Made by a program: the position numbers and the translations under genes
Shown: piece by piece, positions 1 through 9,195 of the stretch
How positions within the stretch are numbered: position 1 is the first letter of the stretch
How the letters are laid out: the number at the start of each line of letters is the position of its first letter
The notes under the pieces: generated by a model
What the model saw: the letters and a program-made list of their open reading frames with translations, nothing else
What the model was told of the DNA's origin: nothing
Databases searched by the model: none
NCBI GenBank assembly: GCA_977006965.1
Contig: OZ345356.1
Location: 1,922,001 to 1,986,000, forward strand
Source: Phymatolithon calcareum
Lineage: Eukaryota > Rhodophyta > Florideophyceae > Hapalidiales
DNA: 64,000 nt
Direction: 5' to 3'

Positions 1-29
1 ATCTTGTAGCCATCCATTAAATTCTGTTA

Positions 30-350
30 GGATGGGATATGTGATGTTTTATTTTAAAGCTCCCAACCCCTCAATTTGAGTAACAGGGCAGCCTCTCACT
101 GGCTTCCGTGCCGGTCACACTCTACTTTCGTAGGATCTCCTTAATTCGAATTTCTCGACCCGCGAGGGCCCGAGTGATTCATATTCAGTCTCCTGGTCCA
201 CTTCCGTGGATCGTAGTGCTCGCTGAAGCGCTACGAGCTCAATCTAAGTACCGGTTCTAAAGTATATTGCAAAGGTTTATTTTCTCCACAGCGGTGATCT
301 GTTGAAAATCACTATTAGGCACCTTAGACGCGTGTTTCCGTCTCATATAT
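30..350 (-). mobile_element. LINE-B 3'-end fragment
   Basis: Read on the minus strand, this stretch ends in the LINE-B tail (GGGAGCTTTAAAATAAA). The block before it, containing a GCTGCCCTGTTACTC-like string, also occurs at 8130-8570, 46865-47110 and 49043-49990. The translation is a degenerate C-terminal reverse-transcriptase tail with several breaks. It is a dead 5'-truncated copy and no target duplication was found. Confidence 0.6.
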
Positions 351-1070
351 GTAGAACTCCTGGTAGCTTGTTCGTCTTGTCTGCAGGCCTTAGGATGTAT
401 GGAGGTGGGACGTATTAGATTTGTTTTCTTAAAGCCATTGCTCGTAAACCGGCAAATGCTACATTCGTGCAAACTTATTTCGGTTTCGATGTACCTTGCG
501 TGAAATGAAAGTATTGGGGCACAGAAAGGCTATACTCAAATCCCGAAAACTCATCTCCTTTGCCCTCGAACGCAAGAATTCAGTTTTTCGTAATTAATTA
601 GAGTTATGGAAGAGGTACCATAACTCCAAATTTGAGGAAAGTCGCAACCTTTCTAACGGTGTATTCCACCAGCCTCGAAAATATTCATTTGCTTTGATCA
701 AAATTGCACAGCATCACTTCAATGGCTCGACCACGTCATTCTCTTCTGTGGGGTTCCATGCAGGCTTTCTCAGAATACTGCGGAGGGTTCCAACTGCCCA
801 TTCTCGTTGATTACCCGTTTCTTCAGTCAAGTTCGGTGGGTATCTTGGCAAACGACCTACAAAACATCTTGCACAAAGAATTCTGTGTCTGCATTACTTC
901 ATCCTCGCTGCTTGGTACGGTAAACCCATTTGGTGCTCCGTTACAAACCAAAACGCTCTGGCACAATTCATGTGCTGAATAGTGTTTTCCAATCAGAGCA
1001 CCTGGCAGTCGTACCGGCGTCCAGTTATCTGACGCCCGGGAGAAAACGAGCAATCTGGAGGGAAGGGTAT
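351..1070. other. Gene-free stretch
   Basis: No convincing coding region is visible. Short open frames at 704-982 (+) and 823-1080 (-) overlap on opposite strands and have no family resemblance. A small hairpin lies at about 604-629, with GAGTTATGG pairing with CCATAACTC. Confidence 0.5.
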
Positions 1071-1077
1071 GTTTTAC

Positions 1078-1458
1078 CAAGGGAATGTTAAGGGGGGGAG
1101 AAACGCAAACCCTGTGTCATACCATTTCGTAACAAACATTCTAGTAAAAACGAGGCGCGCGTTGTGCATAGCAAAATATGAGGATAACGCTGTTTTAAAA
1201 ATTGTCGACAAAGCTTCGCCGACTACCTTAATTCTAGTTATTTCTCACCAAGAAACGAATCGAGTAACGAGAGCTGCCGCTACATTAGGAAATTCCTAAT
1301 GTTCCCAATGTTCCCATGATTTTCTTTTATTTCTCTGGTATTTCTATGATACGATCTTCGCCCTAATGTTTCTCATTCAAACGGGCTCGATATATGATAA
1401 TCTTGGAATAGCGGTATGACACAGGGTCTGCGTTTCTCCCCCCCTTAACATTCCCCTG
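1078..1458. mobile_element. 381-bp inverted-repeat MITE, hAT-like ends
   Basis: The ends are inverted repeats of about 45 bp: CAAGGGAATGTTAAGGGGGG at the left and the complement of CAGGGGAATGTTAAGGGGGG at the right, continuing into GAGAAACGCA. The direct repeat GTTTTAC flanks it at 1071-1077 and 1459-1465, which is one base short of the 8-bp duplication usual for hAT. The CAGGG-type terminus also suits hAT. There is no transposase frame inside, so it would depend on an autonomous relative. Confidence 0.75.
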
Positions 1459-1966
1459 GTTTTACCCCTCATCAAATGAAATCGAATATTGTAACTCTCT
1501 CTGGGAAGTCGGAAATTCCTGAGCAACGGTTGATGTATTCAATGAAGAAAAGGTACCAATACTGTAAACATCAATAACAGAATACACGGCAAGCAGAAAG
1601 GTGAAAATTGGATCTTCACCTCGACAACATGCGTCATTTCTATATTGCAACACATATTACGTCTTCTGTGCAAATCGCAAAAATAATTCTGCTTACTGGC
1701 CAAACACTCTACTGCTGTTTTTTCTCGAATTTCCTTCCGTATGCTACTCGAGTTGCATGTGCCCCGTGGTCGCGAAGTCTGTGTTTCAAAGTGCAGGGCA
1801 AGACGGAGTTTCCCTTCTTGGAGTGTATACCACCAGAGTACATCTGCTGGCCTCTTCTCATATGGAGCGCCCATTGCGACTGCGTGCAGCTCCAAATGGG
1901 CATCTACAACATATTCCGGCAGGGAAGAGAAGGTGAGAGAGGAACAAGAACATATATACCTCAGGT

Positions 1967-2120
1967 CACAGAAAACGTCGCTCATGCACAATTGTAAGAC
2001 TTGTGGCCCTGCATGAGTGACATCTTGATCATATACCTTTAGCCACAGAAAACGTCGCTCATGCACAATTGTAAGACTTGTAGTCCTGCATGAGTGACGT
2101 CTTGATCATATATCTTTAGC
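1967..2120. repeat. Tandem 77-bp repeat, two units
   Basis: Two adjacent units (1967-2043 and 2044-2120) match except for a few substitutions. Each contains a dyad, CTCATGCA paired with TGCATGAG about 18 bases apart, so each could form a stem. No gene is attached. A slipped or unequal-exchange duplication is the simplest origin. Confidence 0.85.
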
Positions 2121-2169
2121 GAGAGAAGAAGAGCTGTACATACTGTATATATTTTTAAATAAAAATCTG

Positions 2170-2220
2170 CGGACGCGTTTGGAACTTTTTTTTAAAAAAA
2201 AGAAGTACCGAACGCGTCTG
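2170..2220. repeat. Hairpin with T8A8 centre
   Basis: The arm CGGACGCGTTTGG pairs with CCGAACGCGTCTG across a centre of eight T followed by eight A. It shares the T-run/A-run centre with hairpins at 3000-3062 and 37042-37083. Confidence 0.7.
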
Positions 2221-2999
2221 TCAGCCGAGAAGAAGAGAAGGAAGAAGAATTGTTGATTTGTCTTTCTAAATTGGCAACTCATTCGCATATGCCTAACTTT
2301 GTAAAAGAAATGCTGGAAATGGCAGCTGACGCTGTCCAAAGAAAATGTCCGAAAACAACTACTGTAGTTGAACGAGAACGTAAGCGAAGGATTGTAGCGC
2401 AACGAAAAGTCTCTCAGGTGCAATGATAATTGACAAAGGAAGCTTCAATTAAACAGAAATCCAATCCAAGCTTTGTAAGGGACCGCACGATTCCTAATTG
2501 TCACGTCGCCAATGTACTGTCCTGTACAATACTGCGAACTGGACACGAACACCCCGAATGGACCTCGAGAGGGGAAGGGCATGCCCTATTTGCCGAGCTG
2601 GGACTTTGGAGAGGGCCTCAAATGAAACGGACAAAAAGACGGCCTTCTGCATATTGCTTATGATACCCGTGACTATCATAACGTCAAATTTTTATCTGAA
2701 ATTCATCTTTTTAGCCACTGTACGCGTACATCTGTACCACGTGTACACTTTATCATAAGTCCTCGCGACAGCTCCGCGCGAAAACACGAGAGGAAAGGGC
2801 CTCAGAGTGCTTTGTTCGGGGAGGGGCCCGATCGGGGTGTCTATCTCTACTGCGAAGTGAAGCGCAGGCAAAGTTACATGCAACAGCCAAATTTGTAAAA
2901 ACTCCTACCAAATTAATCAATTCAGGCGCAGTACATAATCTATAATTGTTTTGATACATCGCCCCAGACCTACGAGGTCTTGCTTCCCAAGATAATGTT

Positions 3000-3062
3000 C
3001 AGCAGAATGCGGGCAGTAAAGTATTTTTTAAAAAAAAATACTTTCCTGCCAACATTCAGCTG
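3000..3062. repeat. Hairpin with T/A-run centre
   Basis: CAGCAGAATGCGGGCAGTAA at the left pairs, with a few mismatches, with the complement of the right arm ending CATTCAGCTG. The centre is a run of T followed by a run of A. The arm sequences differ from the 2170 hairpin, so only the architecture is shared. Confidence 0.7.
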
Positions 3063-3452
3063 TAAAGCCATCTTTTCGTAGAAACTTGTTTGATGTTCTG
3101 TAATGTTGAGTAGAAACTACAATGCTCCAACTGGAGGTCATGTTTGTATCGTCCATACGAGTCCTCCGCATAGCGCCCAGAGAACGGCACGTACCGTACA
3201 TCAAATTACAAACCTGTGCATCTCACAGCAGTTGTAAAACCCAGCTGCGAAAAACGATTTTGTGGTCCATTTGTTCCAAAGTGCTGTTTTGTGTGTTATT
3301 TAATCCCGAATAATTATCGCCAGCAGCTTCATTGATGGATCTTCTTGTAGCTGACACATATTTGACATTTCACGCGCCATGAGAGTCCCAACCCGAATGC
3401 CGGACTCGACACAACGGCGCATACCAGTGCTGTGTCGCCCAGAGGTGGTGTT

Positions 3453-3460
3453 GATATAAA
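3453..3460 (+). promoter_or_regulatory. Possible TATA box of the cysteine-rich gene
   Basis: GATATAAA lies about 90 bases upstream of the ATG at 3550, a plausible distance if the leader is about 60 bases. No transcript data support it. Confidence 0.4.
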
Positions 3461-3549
3461 CCGTCCCGTACTCTCCTCTCGGCAGCAGTTCCCCATCGTC
3501 GCCGGCACCTTCAGCTTGTCTTTCGCCCCCAACGTCACCCTCTGTCACA

Positions 3550-4194
3550 ATGACGTACATCATGCTCCTCGCACTGCTGCTCTCCGTCACACTACTCTCC
3601 GTTAACGCGGCCGCGCTGCAAGCGACCTCGCGTATGGCTGAGAACTGCGCGGACTGTTTCGAGGACTCCGACTGCGCGAGCCTTGTGTGCTACCCGTCGA
3701 CATCGTCGGGAGGAATAGGTTTCTGCGTGAGATCTTTCAATTTTTACGACATCTTTCCTTGCAGCCGTCTCCGTCTCCAAGGCGCCAAGTCGAAGACCAC
3801 CAAGTCGAGGCCCGCGACGGCTTCCTCGCCCTCGCCGTCTCCCAGTTCGGAGGCGGCTCCCCAAATCATCTCAACGTCGTTCACCACATCGTCGGAAGAT
3901 TCCGGCAAAGGGTCTGGTTCTTCTTCAGCGAGTTCGCCGTGCGACGCTTGCATGTCTGGTAGTGACTGCCAGCCGCGCGATAATGATTTCCGCTGCGTGA
4001 ATGGGCGCTGCGTGCGATCCCTCCGACTTTACGAGGTTGAGCAGTGCTTCCCGGATGGTGTGACGGACGGGTTCGGATCGGTTTCCAATTGTAAGCAGTG
4101 TGAGTTTGGACAGAATTGCGCGTCTGGCGTGTGCATCAACAATAAATGCCACGCAGAGGCAGGGTACGAGGCGGTGATCGCGTGCAGGCAATAG
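3550..4194 (+). CDS. Secreted protein with three six-cysteine modules
   Basis: The product is 214 residues. Residues 1-20 form a hydrophobic signal peptide (MTYIMLLALLLSVTLLSVNA), so the protein should enter the secretory route. Three modules follow at residues 33-71, 131-166 and 181-212. Each has six cysteines spaced C-x2-C-x5-C-x4/8-C-x4/11-C-x11-C, which suggests three disulfides per module. Modules 1 and 2 are joined by a Ser/Thr/Pro-rich linker (about 80-130), likely flexible and O-glycosylated. Modules 2 and 3 both carry the N-x-(K/R)-C turn. The start is the first ATG in an ACAATG context. There are no introns, and an AATAAA lies 52 bases past the stop. I do not recognise the family. 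The spacing recalls small disulfide-rich extracellular domains, so an adhesive, protease-inhibitor or defence role is possible but unproven. Confidence 0.88.
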   Translation: MTYIMLLALLLSVTLLSVNAAALQATSRMAENCADCFEDSDCASLVCYPSTSSGGIGFCVRSFNFYDIFPCSRLRLQGAKSKTTKSRPATASSPSPSPSSEAAPQIISTSFTTSSEDSGKGSGSSSASSPCDACMSGSDCQPRDNDFRCVNGRCVRSLRLYEVEQCFPDGVTDGFGSVSNCKQCEFGQNCASGVCINNKCHAEAGYEAVIACRQ

Positions 4195-4245
4195 ACGTGA
4201 TTCGCATGAAATCGTTGGATCGTGAGGAGCATAGCTTGATTCGCG

Positions 4246-4251
4246 AATAAA
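4246..4251 (+). promoter_or_regulatory. Polyadenylation signal AATAAA
   Basis: A canonical AATAAA lies 52 bases after the stop of the cysteine-rich gene and is followed by a T-rich stretch. Confidence 0.6.
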
Positions 4252-7200
4252 CTTTGTCTATTCTTTTTTCACGGACTTCGTTGCTGCTCTCCCGCGCTTT
4301 GCGAGCATGCCCATGACGTCATTTAGCCAATGTGACATAGATACTGGTGCATGCCATGCACATCCGCCGGCTCACATCTTCGCCTGACATTGGCGGTTTG
4401 TTCCAGTTCCTAATCACATTTCGACGAACGTGATCGAGCTTTCCACGGAAAGGTTGAGTCACCAACACCACACAATTCGCTAGAGTAACTCGTGGATCCA
4501 CTATGTCGAGCAATCAATATGTTTTGTTATTTCCCAACGCCTAGATTTTCGAAAAACTCCTGGAGCCTTCGTTCATCCGTTCCAGATTCAGATGCGATGC
4601 GGGCTAACTGATACTGTGTAGTCCACATGCACGTTGACACATCTCCTGTCCATGTGATATGGACAGAAGAAGTGCCGACGCTACCGTGCAATATGCAAGC
4701 TCGTGGACGCCGCGTTGCATACCAGCCTGCATGAGTCCTGCTCCACATCTCGAGTCTACGGTGCATCGGCGGGGCGTTTTCCGTTTGAAGGACGCAATGC
4801 ACTGTAACTTTCAAGCTCCATCGTGCGCGCTGCAAAATGCTACTACTGCACCGTTACGCTGGTGCGGGTGTAATTGTGCGCGGGAATTGAGCGCGCAAGC
4901 AATCGTGGATACGTAAGCTACCTGAGTGCTCACGGATGCGCCTCGGCCTTGATGAGTATCGTTCTGTTGTTTGGTGAAATGTATGATATGATATATCAGG
5001 AGGAGATTTGACTACGTTCTGTCCTCCAAATTGCCTTACACTAATTTTCACAATAATCAAAAAATTATTTTGATAGTCTCCAGAGTTTCTCAGTGTTGAT
5101 ACAAATTTCTACGGAGAAATACGTAAGCAGAAGAATCACAACAAAGTTAGTCGAAAACATTTTGCAATTGTTATGGCAATTGCCACATTTTTCTCTCGTC
5201 TGAAAAGATTTTCCGCGAACAGTTTCATATGATTCGCATCCCGGCGCACTCGTTTACACGGGTAGATTCAAATTCATGAATTTGAATAAATTTTTTCAGC
5301 TCAAAGTAGGTTTTTACTCTTGTTCTGCTTACAGTGTCAGCATTTTCCGAGGTCACCGACCCAAGGATTTACATCATGAAGTCTTTGAGTTGGGAAATAC
5401 TGTATAACCACAACAATTGATCCAAATACACATGGATCAATTGGTTTGATTAGATTCCCCCTATGTTCCATTAGGTCATCGGCAAACAGGGAGCATGATC
5501 GTGATGCCCTACTAAAAGTTGTTGTATGATACAGTAATTTACATTGAAACGGTTCTGCAGGACAACTCTCTTGGCTCTACAGTATTGATTGTTCCTTTCA
5601 TACACGTGCAATCAATGAAATATGAAAAAAGAACATGCGATATCTGGGCTCCAAATTTTAAACTCCGGAACGTTTCTTTTCGATACGTTTGAAGGCATTG
5701 AATGTCCTCTGTTGTATACGTCCGACGAGAGAATACATTACTGTATAACAAAGGGATATGAGCTGTATGATGTAATACTGATAGATGGAAGTGAGCTGTA
5801 ATTTAAATAAAGTACTCTACACCCCTTCTAACTGCAAGGCTTCGGGACAGGTACAGTAATTAAGTTGCAGTTGAAGAGAGATTTCAGTCCGGGAGGGCCT
5901 ATCATAACATGAAGTTTACAGACTTATCTGTTTGTCGCAACGAAAAGAATCGAGAGACGAAAAGCGGGAGGATCGAAAGTGCACTACCGATACTTACAGT
6001 GAAACGCACTTCTAAAAAATAAACGAAAAATAAGGGTCTTCAGTTTTGGTTTGCAGTCTTACAGGTGACTTTTAAATTTAGATATTTTTAGGACCATTTT
6101 GGGTCGGGAAAGGCACTCTGATTACAGTTCTGCAAGGATATCAGTTAGAGGGGGAGTTCTGTCTAGTGCTGTATACTATTATTGGATCTACTGTACAAAG
6201 TTTAAGAGTTCTTTTTCTTGAGAGGAACGATGTCGATGGAGTTTATAAGTTTGGATAATCTTCCTTTCAAAAATGCATGCTAAAAATGCCAAATTGGCTG
6301 TCGCCTTTTGCTCTACAGGGTATAAACGTGTAAAGCAATTTAGGAAAAGCTTAAAGAAATCTGTTACAAATAATTGTAGAGAATATAACGTTTATGACAA
6401 GGACCAACCGCTTGTTGGACAGAGAGTATCTGGGAACTGCCACAAAATGACAAGAGTTCTTCTCGCGGTCTGTACGAAACGTCGCGATCTATGACTTGCG
6501 TTTTGTGAAGCGACCCTTACCGAATCTCTTGCACTTTGATTTGCATTTTGCTATTGTTTGTTTATGTTTTGTTGTTTTGATCTCCCTCGGTCGTGAATGT
6601 TAGTAATTTCGACCATGCTTCGTAGGCGTTCTATGTTAGCATTATGCCCTTTATTATGACTGATAGATAAGCTGGCTACTTGTCCGATATCAGTAAAAGG
6701 AGGTAACGATTTGAACCAAGGAAATATTGAGTGCTCGGCTTCAGCGCTGCAAAAAGCACTCGCCGTGAGGCGCTACGGGATTGTGGCAGGTGCCAGTGCA
6801 TCAGAACACCTTCATTGTTATCTTCGATAGAAAGTTTGTCTCGCAGATATGTCATGCCCATTTCCATTACCAATATCAGAGCAAACGGCTTCTGGACAGT
6901 TGTCTACGACTGACCTTCTTTCGTATATATATGCTAACAGACTTGCCCTTGTCGCACTCAAAAACGCTTGAATAGTTGTCTGGTGCGCCTGGTTGATATG
7001 ACGCAGAGCTTCCATTTCGCTTCGGATTGCGTATGCGGAAGAGTTCATTCTCGTTACCAACAGGACCGCACGTGAAAGCACATTCCCTGCATAAGGAAGG
7101 ATGTCACTTTTAGAAATGCTAATTCAGAAGGCAAATGGCCAACGGCGGAATTAACTGAATTTTGCACTGCTGGTGCCCGGACAACGGACACAGAATTTGC

Positions 7201-7600
7201 AAAACGGTGAGGACCGAGTTAGCTTGAAATTGGATACGCCCTGCTGACCACTTTGAGCATCACAGACGAATATTTCCAGATCGTCCGGTAGACTTTTCCA
7301 AGGAACCATAGGGCCTTTCGCAAAGCCTCTGGCCAAAGGAAACAGGTAAATACAAAAGTGTAAATTTTTGGACCAACTCCTGAGTTAGCTCGGCAGGAAT
7401 TTGCTGATTTTGGGTACTGAAAACCACACTCTCCTCCAAGCCAATGAGGTATGCACCGTCCAAAAATTCCGTTACTGCTGCCCCATGGAGCGCGACTCTC
7501 GTTCACGTCGGATAAAGAAGCACAGCCTTAAATTGGAGCTCTTCGATCATCATCTGCAATTCCGGCAAGCAAGCACAAGAACATCTTAGAATCTTTCGCT
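4252..7600. other. Gene-poor stretch of 3.3 kb
   Basis: No gene could be recognised. Visible structure includes a perfect 20-bp palindrome at 5267-5286 (TTCAAATTCA and its mirror) and a hairpin at 5414-5443 (CAATTGATCCA with an 8-base loop). An ATG-started 73-codon basic frame lies at 6273-6494. Minus-strand open segments in three frames at 7151-7506 could be a decayed gene. None of these has a family match. Confidence 0.5.
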
Positions 7601-7628
7601 TCCTTCAACCATCCCCACACCCTCAACA

Positions 7629-7883
7629 ATGAAGTGCGCCTCCGTTCTCGCTTTCTTCGGCCTCATTGCCGCCGCCATGTCCTCCCCGGTCTCCCGCGCC
7701 TCCTTCGATATCTCCTCTCTTGAGGGCGCCATGGCCACCGGCTCCGGCAACATCACCGCTGGCGCTGCCGCTGATGGTTCTTCCGGTGTCGCCTCTTCCG
7801 CCATCGACGGCCCTGGTGCCGTTATCGGCGCTGCCACAATTGGTGCCGCCCTCTCCGGCGCCATGTCCTCCCCATCCCTCTAA
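7629..7883 (+). CDS. Small secreted Ala/Gly/Ser-rich protein
   Basis: The product is 84 residues with a signal peptide of about 18 residues (MKCASVLAFFGLIAAAMS). The mature part begins with a conserved SFDISSLEGAMA block. It ends in a Gly/Ala-rich stretch (DGPGAVIGAATIGAALSGAM) followed by SSPSL. That stretch has GxxxG-like spacing and could form a small-residue helix. There are no cysteines. Codon third positions are almost all C or G, far above the surrounding DNA, which suggests high expression. The ATG sits in a CAACAATGA context after a pyrimidine/A-rich leader, and AATAAA follows at 7943. A paralogue is on the minus strand at 14843-15082. The function is unknown. The conserved processed core suggests a secreted structural or surface-active peptide, which is inference. 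Confidence 0.88.
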   Translation: MKCASVLAFFGLIAAAMSSPVSRASFDISSLEGAMATGSGNITAGAAADGSSGVASSAIDGPGAVIGAATIGAALSGAMSSPSL

Positions 7884-7942
7884 GTCTTAGAGCCTGATGG
7901 CCTCCATTTTTCTTGATCGTTTGCTTTCTTACTACAGTATGA

Positions 7943-7948
7943 AATAAA
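7943..7948 (+). promoter_or_regulatory. Polyadenylation signal AATAAA
   Basis: AATAAA lies 60 bases after the stop of the small secreted gene, at a distance like that of the cysteine-rich gene. Confidence 0.6.
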
Positions 7949-8129
7949 AGATTTCGGTCAAGATTCTATTTCGGTCTGTTTACTTCAGAATTCTTTCAAC
8001 AAGACTATCCGATCATCAGCTTGCTCTTCGGAAATCCTTCGAAACGACTGAGTGGTTCTGCGCTTTTACCTAAAGTATAGCTCCTTCTGTGCGACTTCTT
8101 AATGCTATGACGAAATATTCCAGTATATT

Positions 8130-8570
8130 GAATCCCGTCGAGTGTCTAGAGGGGGAAGATAATGCCCGGGCATACTCAACCGAATAACAGTTAAAATCCC
8201 GATCGATGTACAGAACGACCCACCAGGAGTGTTATACATAAGGGACAGAACTACGCGGTTGAGATGCCTGAGAGTCATTTTCAACAGAGTTCCTTTGTGG
8301 AGAAAATCCATTCTGGCGAATTACTTTGGGACTGGTGCTGTGGTGGAGCTTATCGTGTTTAACGTATACTGCGGTCTATGAAGATGGACCAAGAAACGGA
8401 ATATGAATGCAAAAGACTTACTCAGGCCCTGACAAGGAGAGAAATTCGGATTAAGGAAATATTAGACGGATAGTAGAGAGATGAGTATGGAGAACAGCGA
8501 GAAGCTGCCCTTTTACTCAAATTGAGGCTTTGGGCGCTTTTAAAATAAATCAATATATATCCCCAAATAA
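8130..8570 (+). mobile_element. LINE-B 3' fragment, degenerate
   Basis: Aligns by eye with 49640-49990: the block around GGAGAAAATC, the EYEC(K/R)-type coding string and the tail GCGCTTTTAAAATAAATCAA. The frame is broken, so this is an old 5'-truncated copy. A second faint tail-like segment is at about 8820-8880 (GCATTGGGAGCTTTAAG). Confidence 0.65.
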
Positions 8571-8944
8571 GCCTGATCTTCCCCAGCGCCAACAGGCACA
8601 CCCGAGATTCGAAACGAGAACCTTTCTCTTGGCCACATATTCGCACTCCGGAGTCAGTTTAAACACTATACCAAAGTTGCCTGCTCTCTGTCCCCCATGC
8701 CAAGGGGCCCCATGTACCGTGCTGCAACAAAATCGCTATAACATGGGTGGAAAACGAAAGCCAACCATTCTTCGAGGTTGCATTGCTGCAATCTTCGCTC
8801 TTTGACCAACGCCAATGAGTATGCCACACAATCTATCACAGCCGAATTACTCCAAGGTGAGGCATTGGGAGCTTTAAGGATAAAATTATCAGTAGCCACA
8901 AAAGATGAAGTTTTTACACTGAAACTACATTTTTCGGTTTCTGT

Positions 8945-9135
8945 CAGTGCTTGGCAGCCCTCAAGGGACCAGAATTGGGGTCCTTATAGACCAATGAATC
9001 GTGGAACACCCACCAAATGAACTGTTCACCGATCAGAATCAAGCCAAGTTTTCTAGGCACCCGAAAAGTTGCCCCATGCGTTGGTAACTTTTAAATATAA
9101 TTCTATTTTTCTTCTCTTCTTCAGTGTTCGGCAGA
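8945..9135 (+). mobile_element. LINE-C 3'-end fragment
   Basis: Contains the LINE-C 3' end: a CTAGGC..CC block, then TGCGTTGGTAACTTTTAAAT and a TTCTTC-rich tail. The same end occurs at 41560, 48860, 50160 and 60470. It lies just beyond the 3' end of the minus-strand NB-ARC/WD40 pseudogene. Confidence 0.65.
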
Positions 9136-9195
9136 ATCTCAAACAGTTTTGCAACGCTTAATGCCTGTAGAAAGAATAGACTGCCCGCGCTTTAC

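Larger units (their letters stand above)
2121..3449. other. Gene-free stretch with two T8A8-centred hairpins
   Basis: No recognisable gene. A 45-residue plus-strand frame at 2289-2426 is rich in Lys/Arg/Glu but too short to call. Two inverted repeats with T-run/A-run centres (2170-2220, 3000-3062) are listed separately. Confidence 0.5.

Noticed and set aside
2193-2208. T8A8 hairpins as bacterial-type terminators
   Set aside because: The surroundings are eukaryotic and no gene ends there. The runs are in the loop centre, not after the stem.
7586-7864. 92-codon minus-strand frame over the small secreted gene
   Set aside because: Same antisense artefact. The plus-strand product has a signal peptide and a paralogue.
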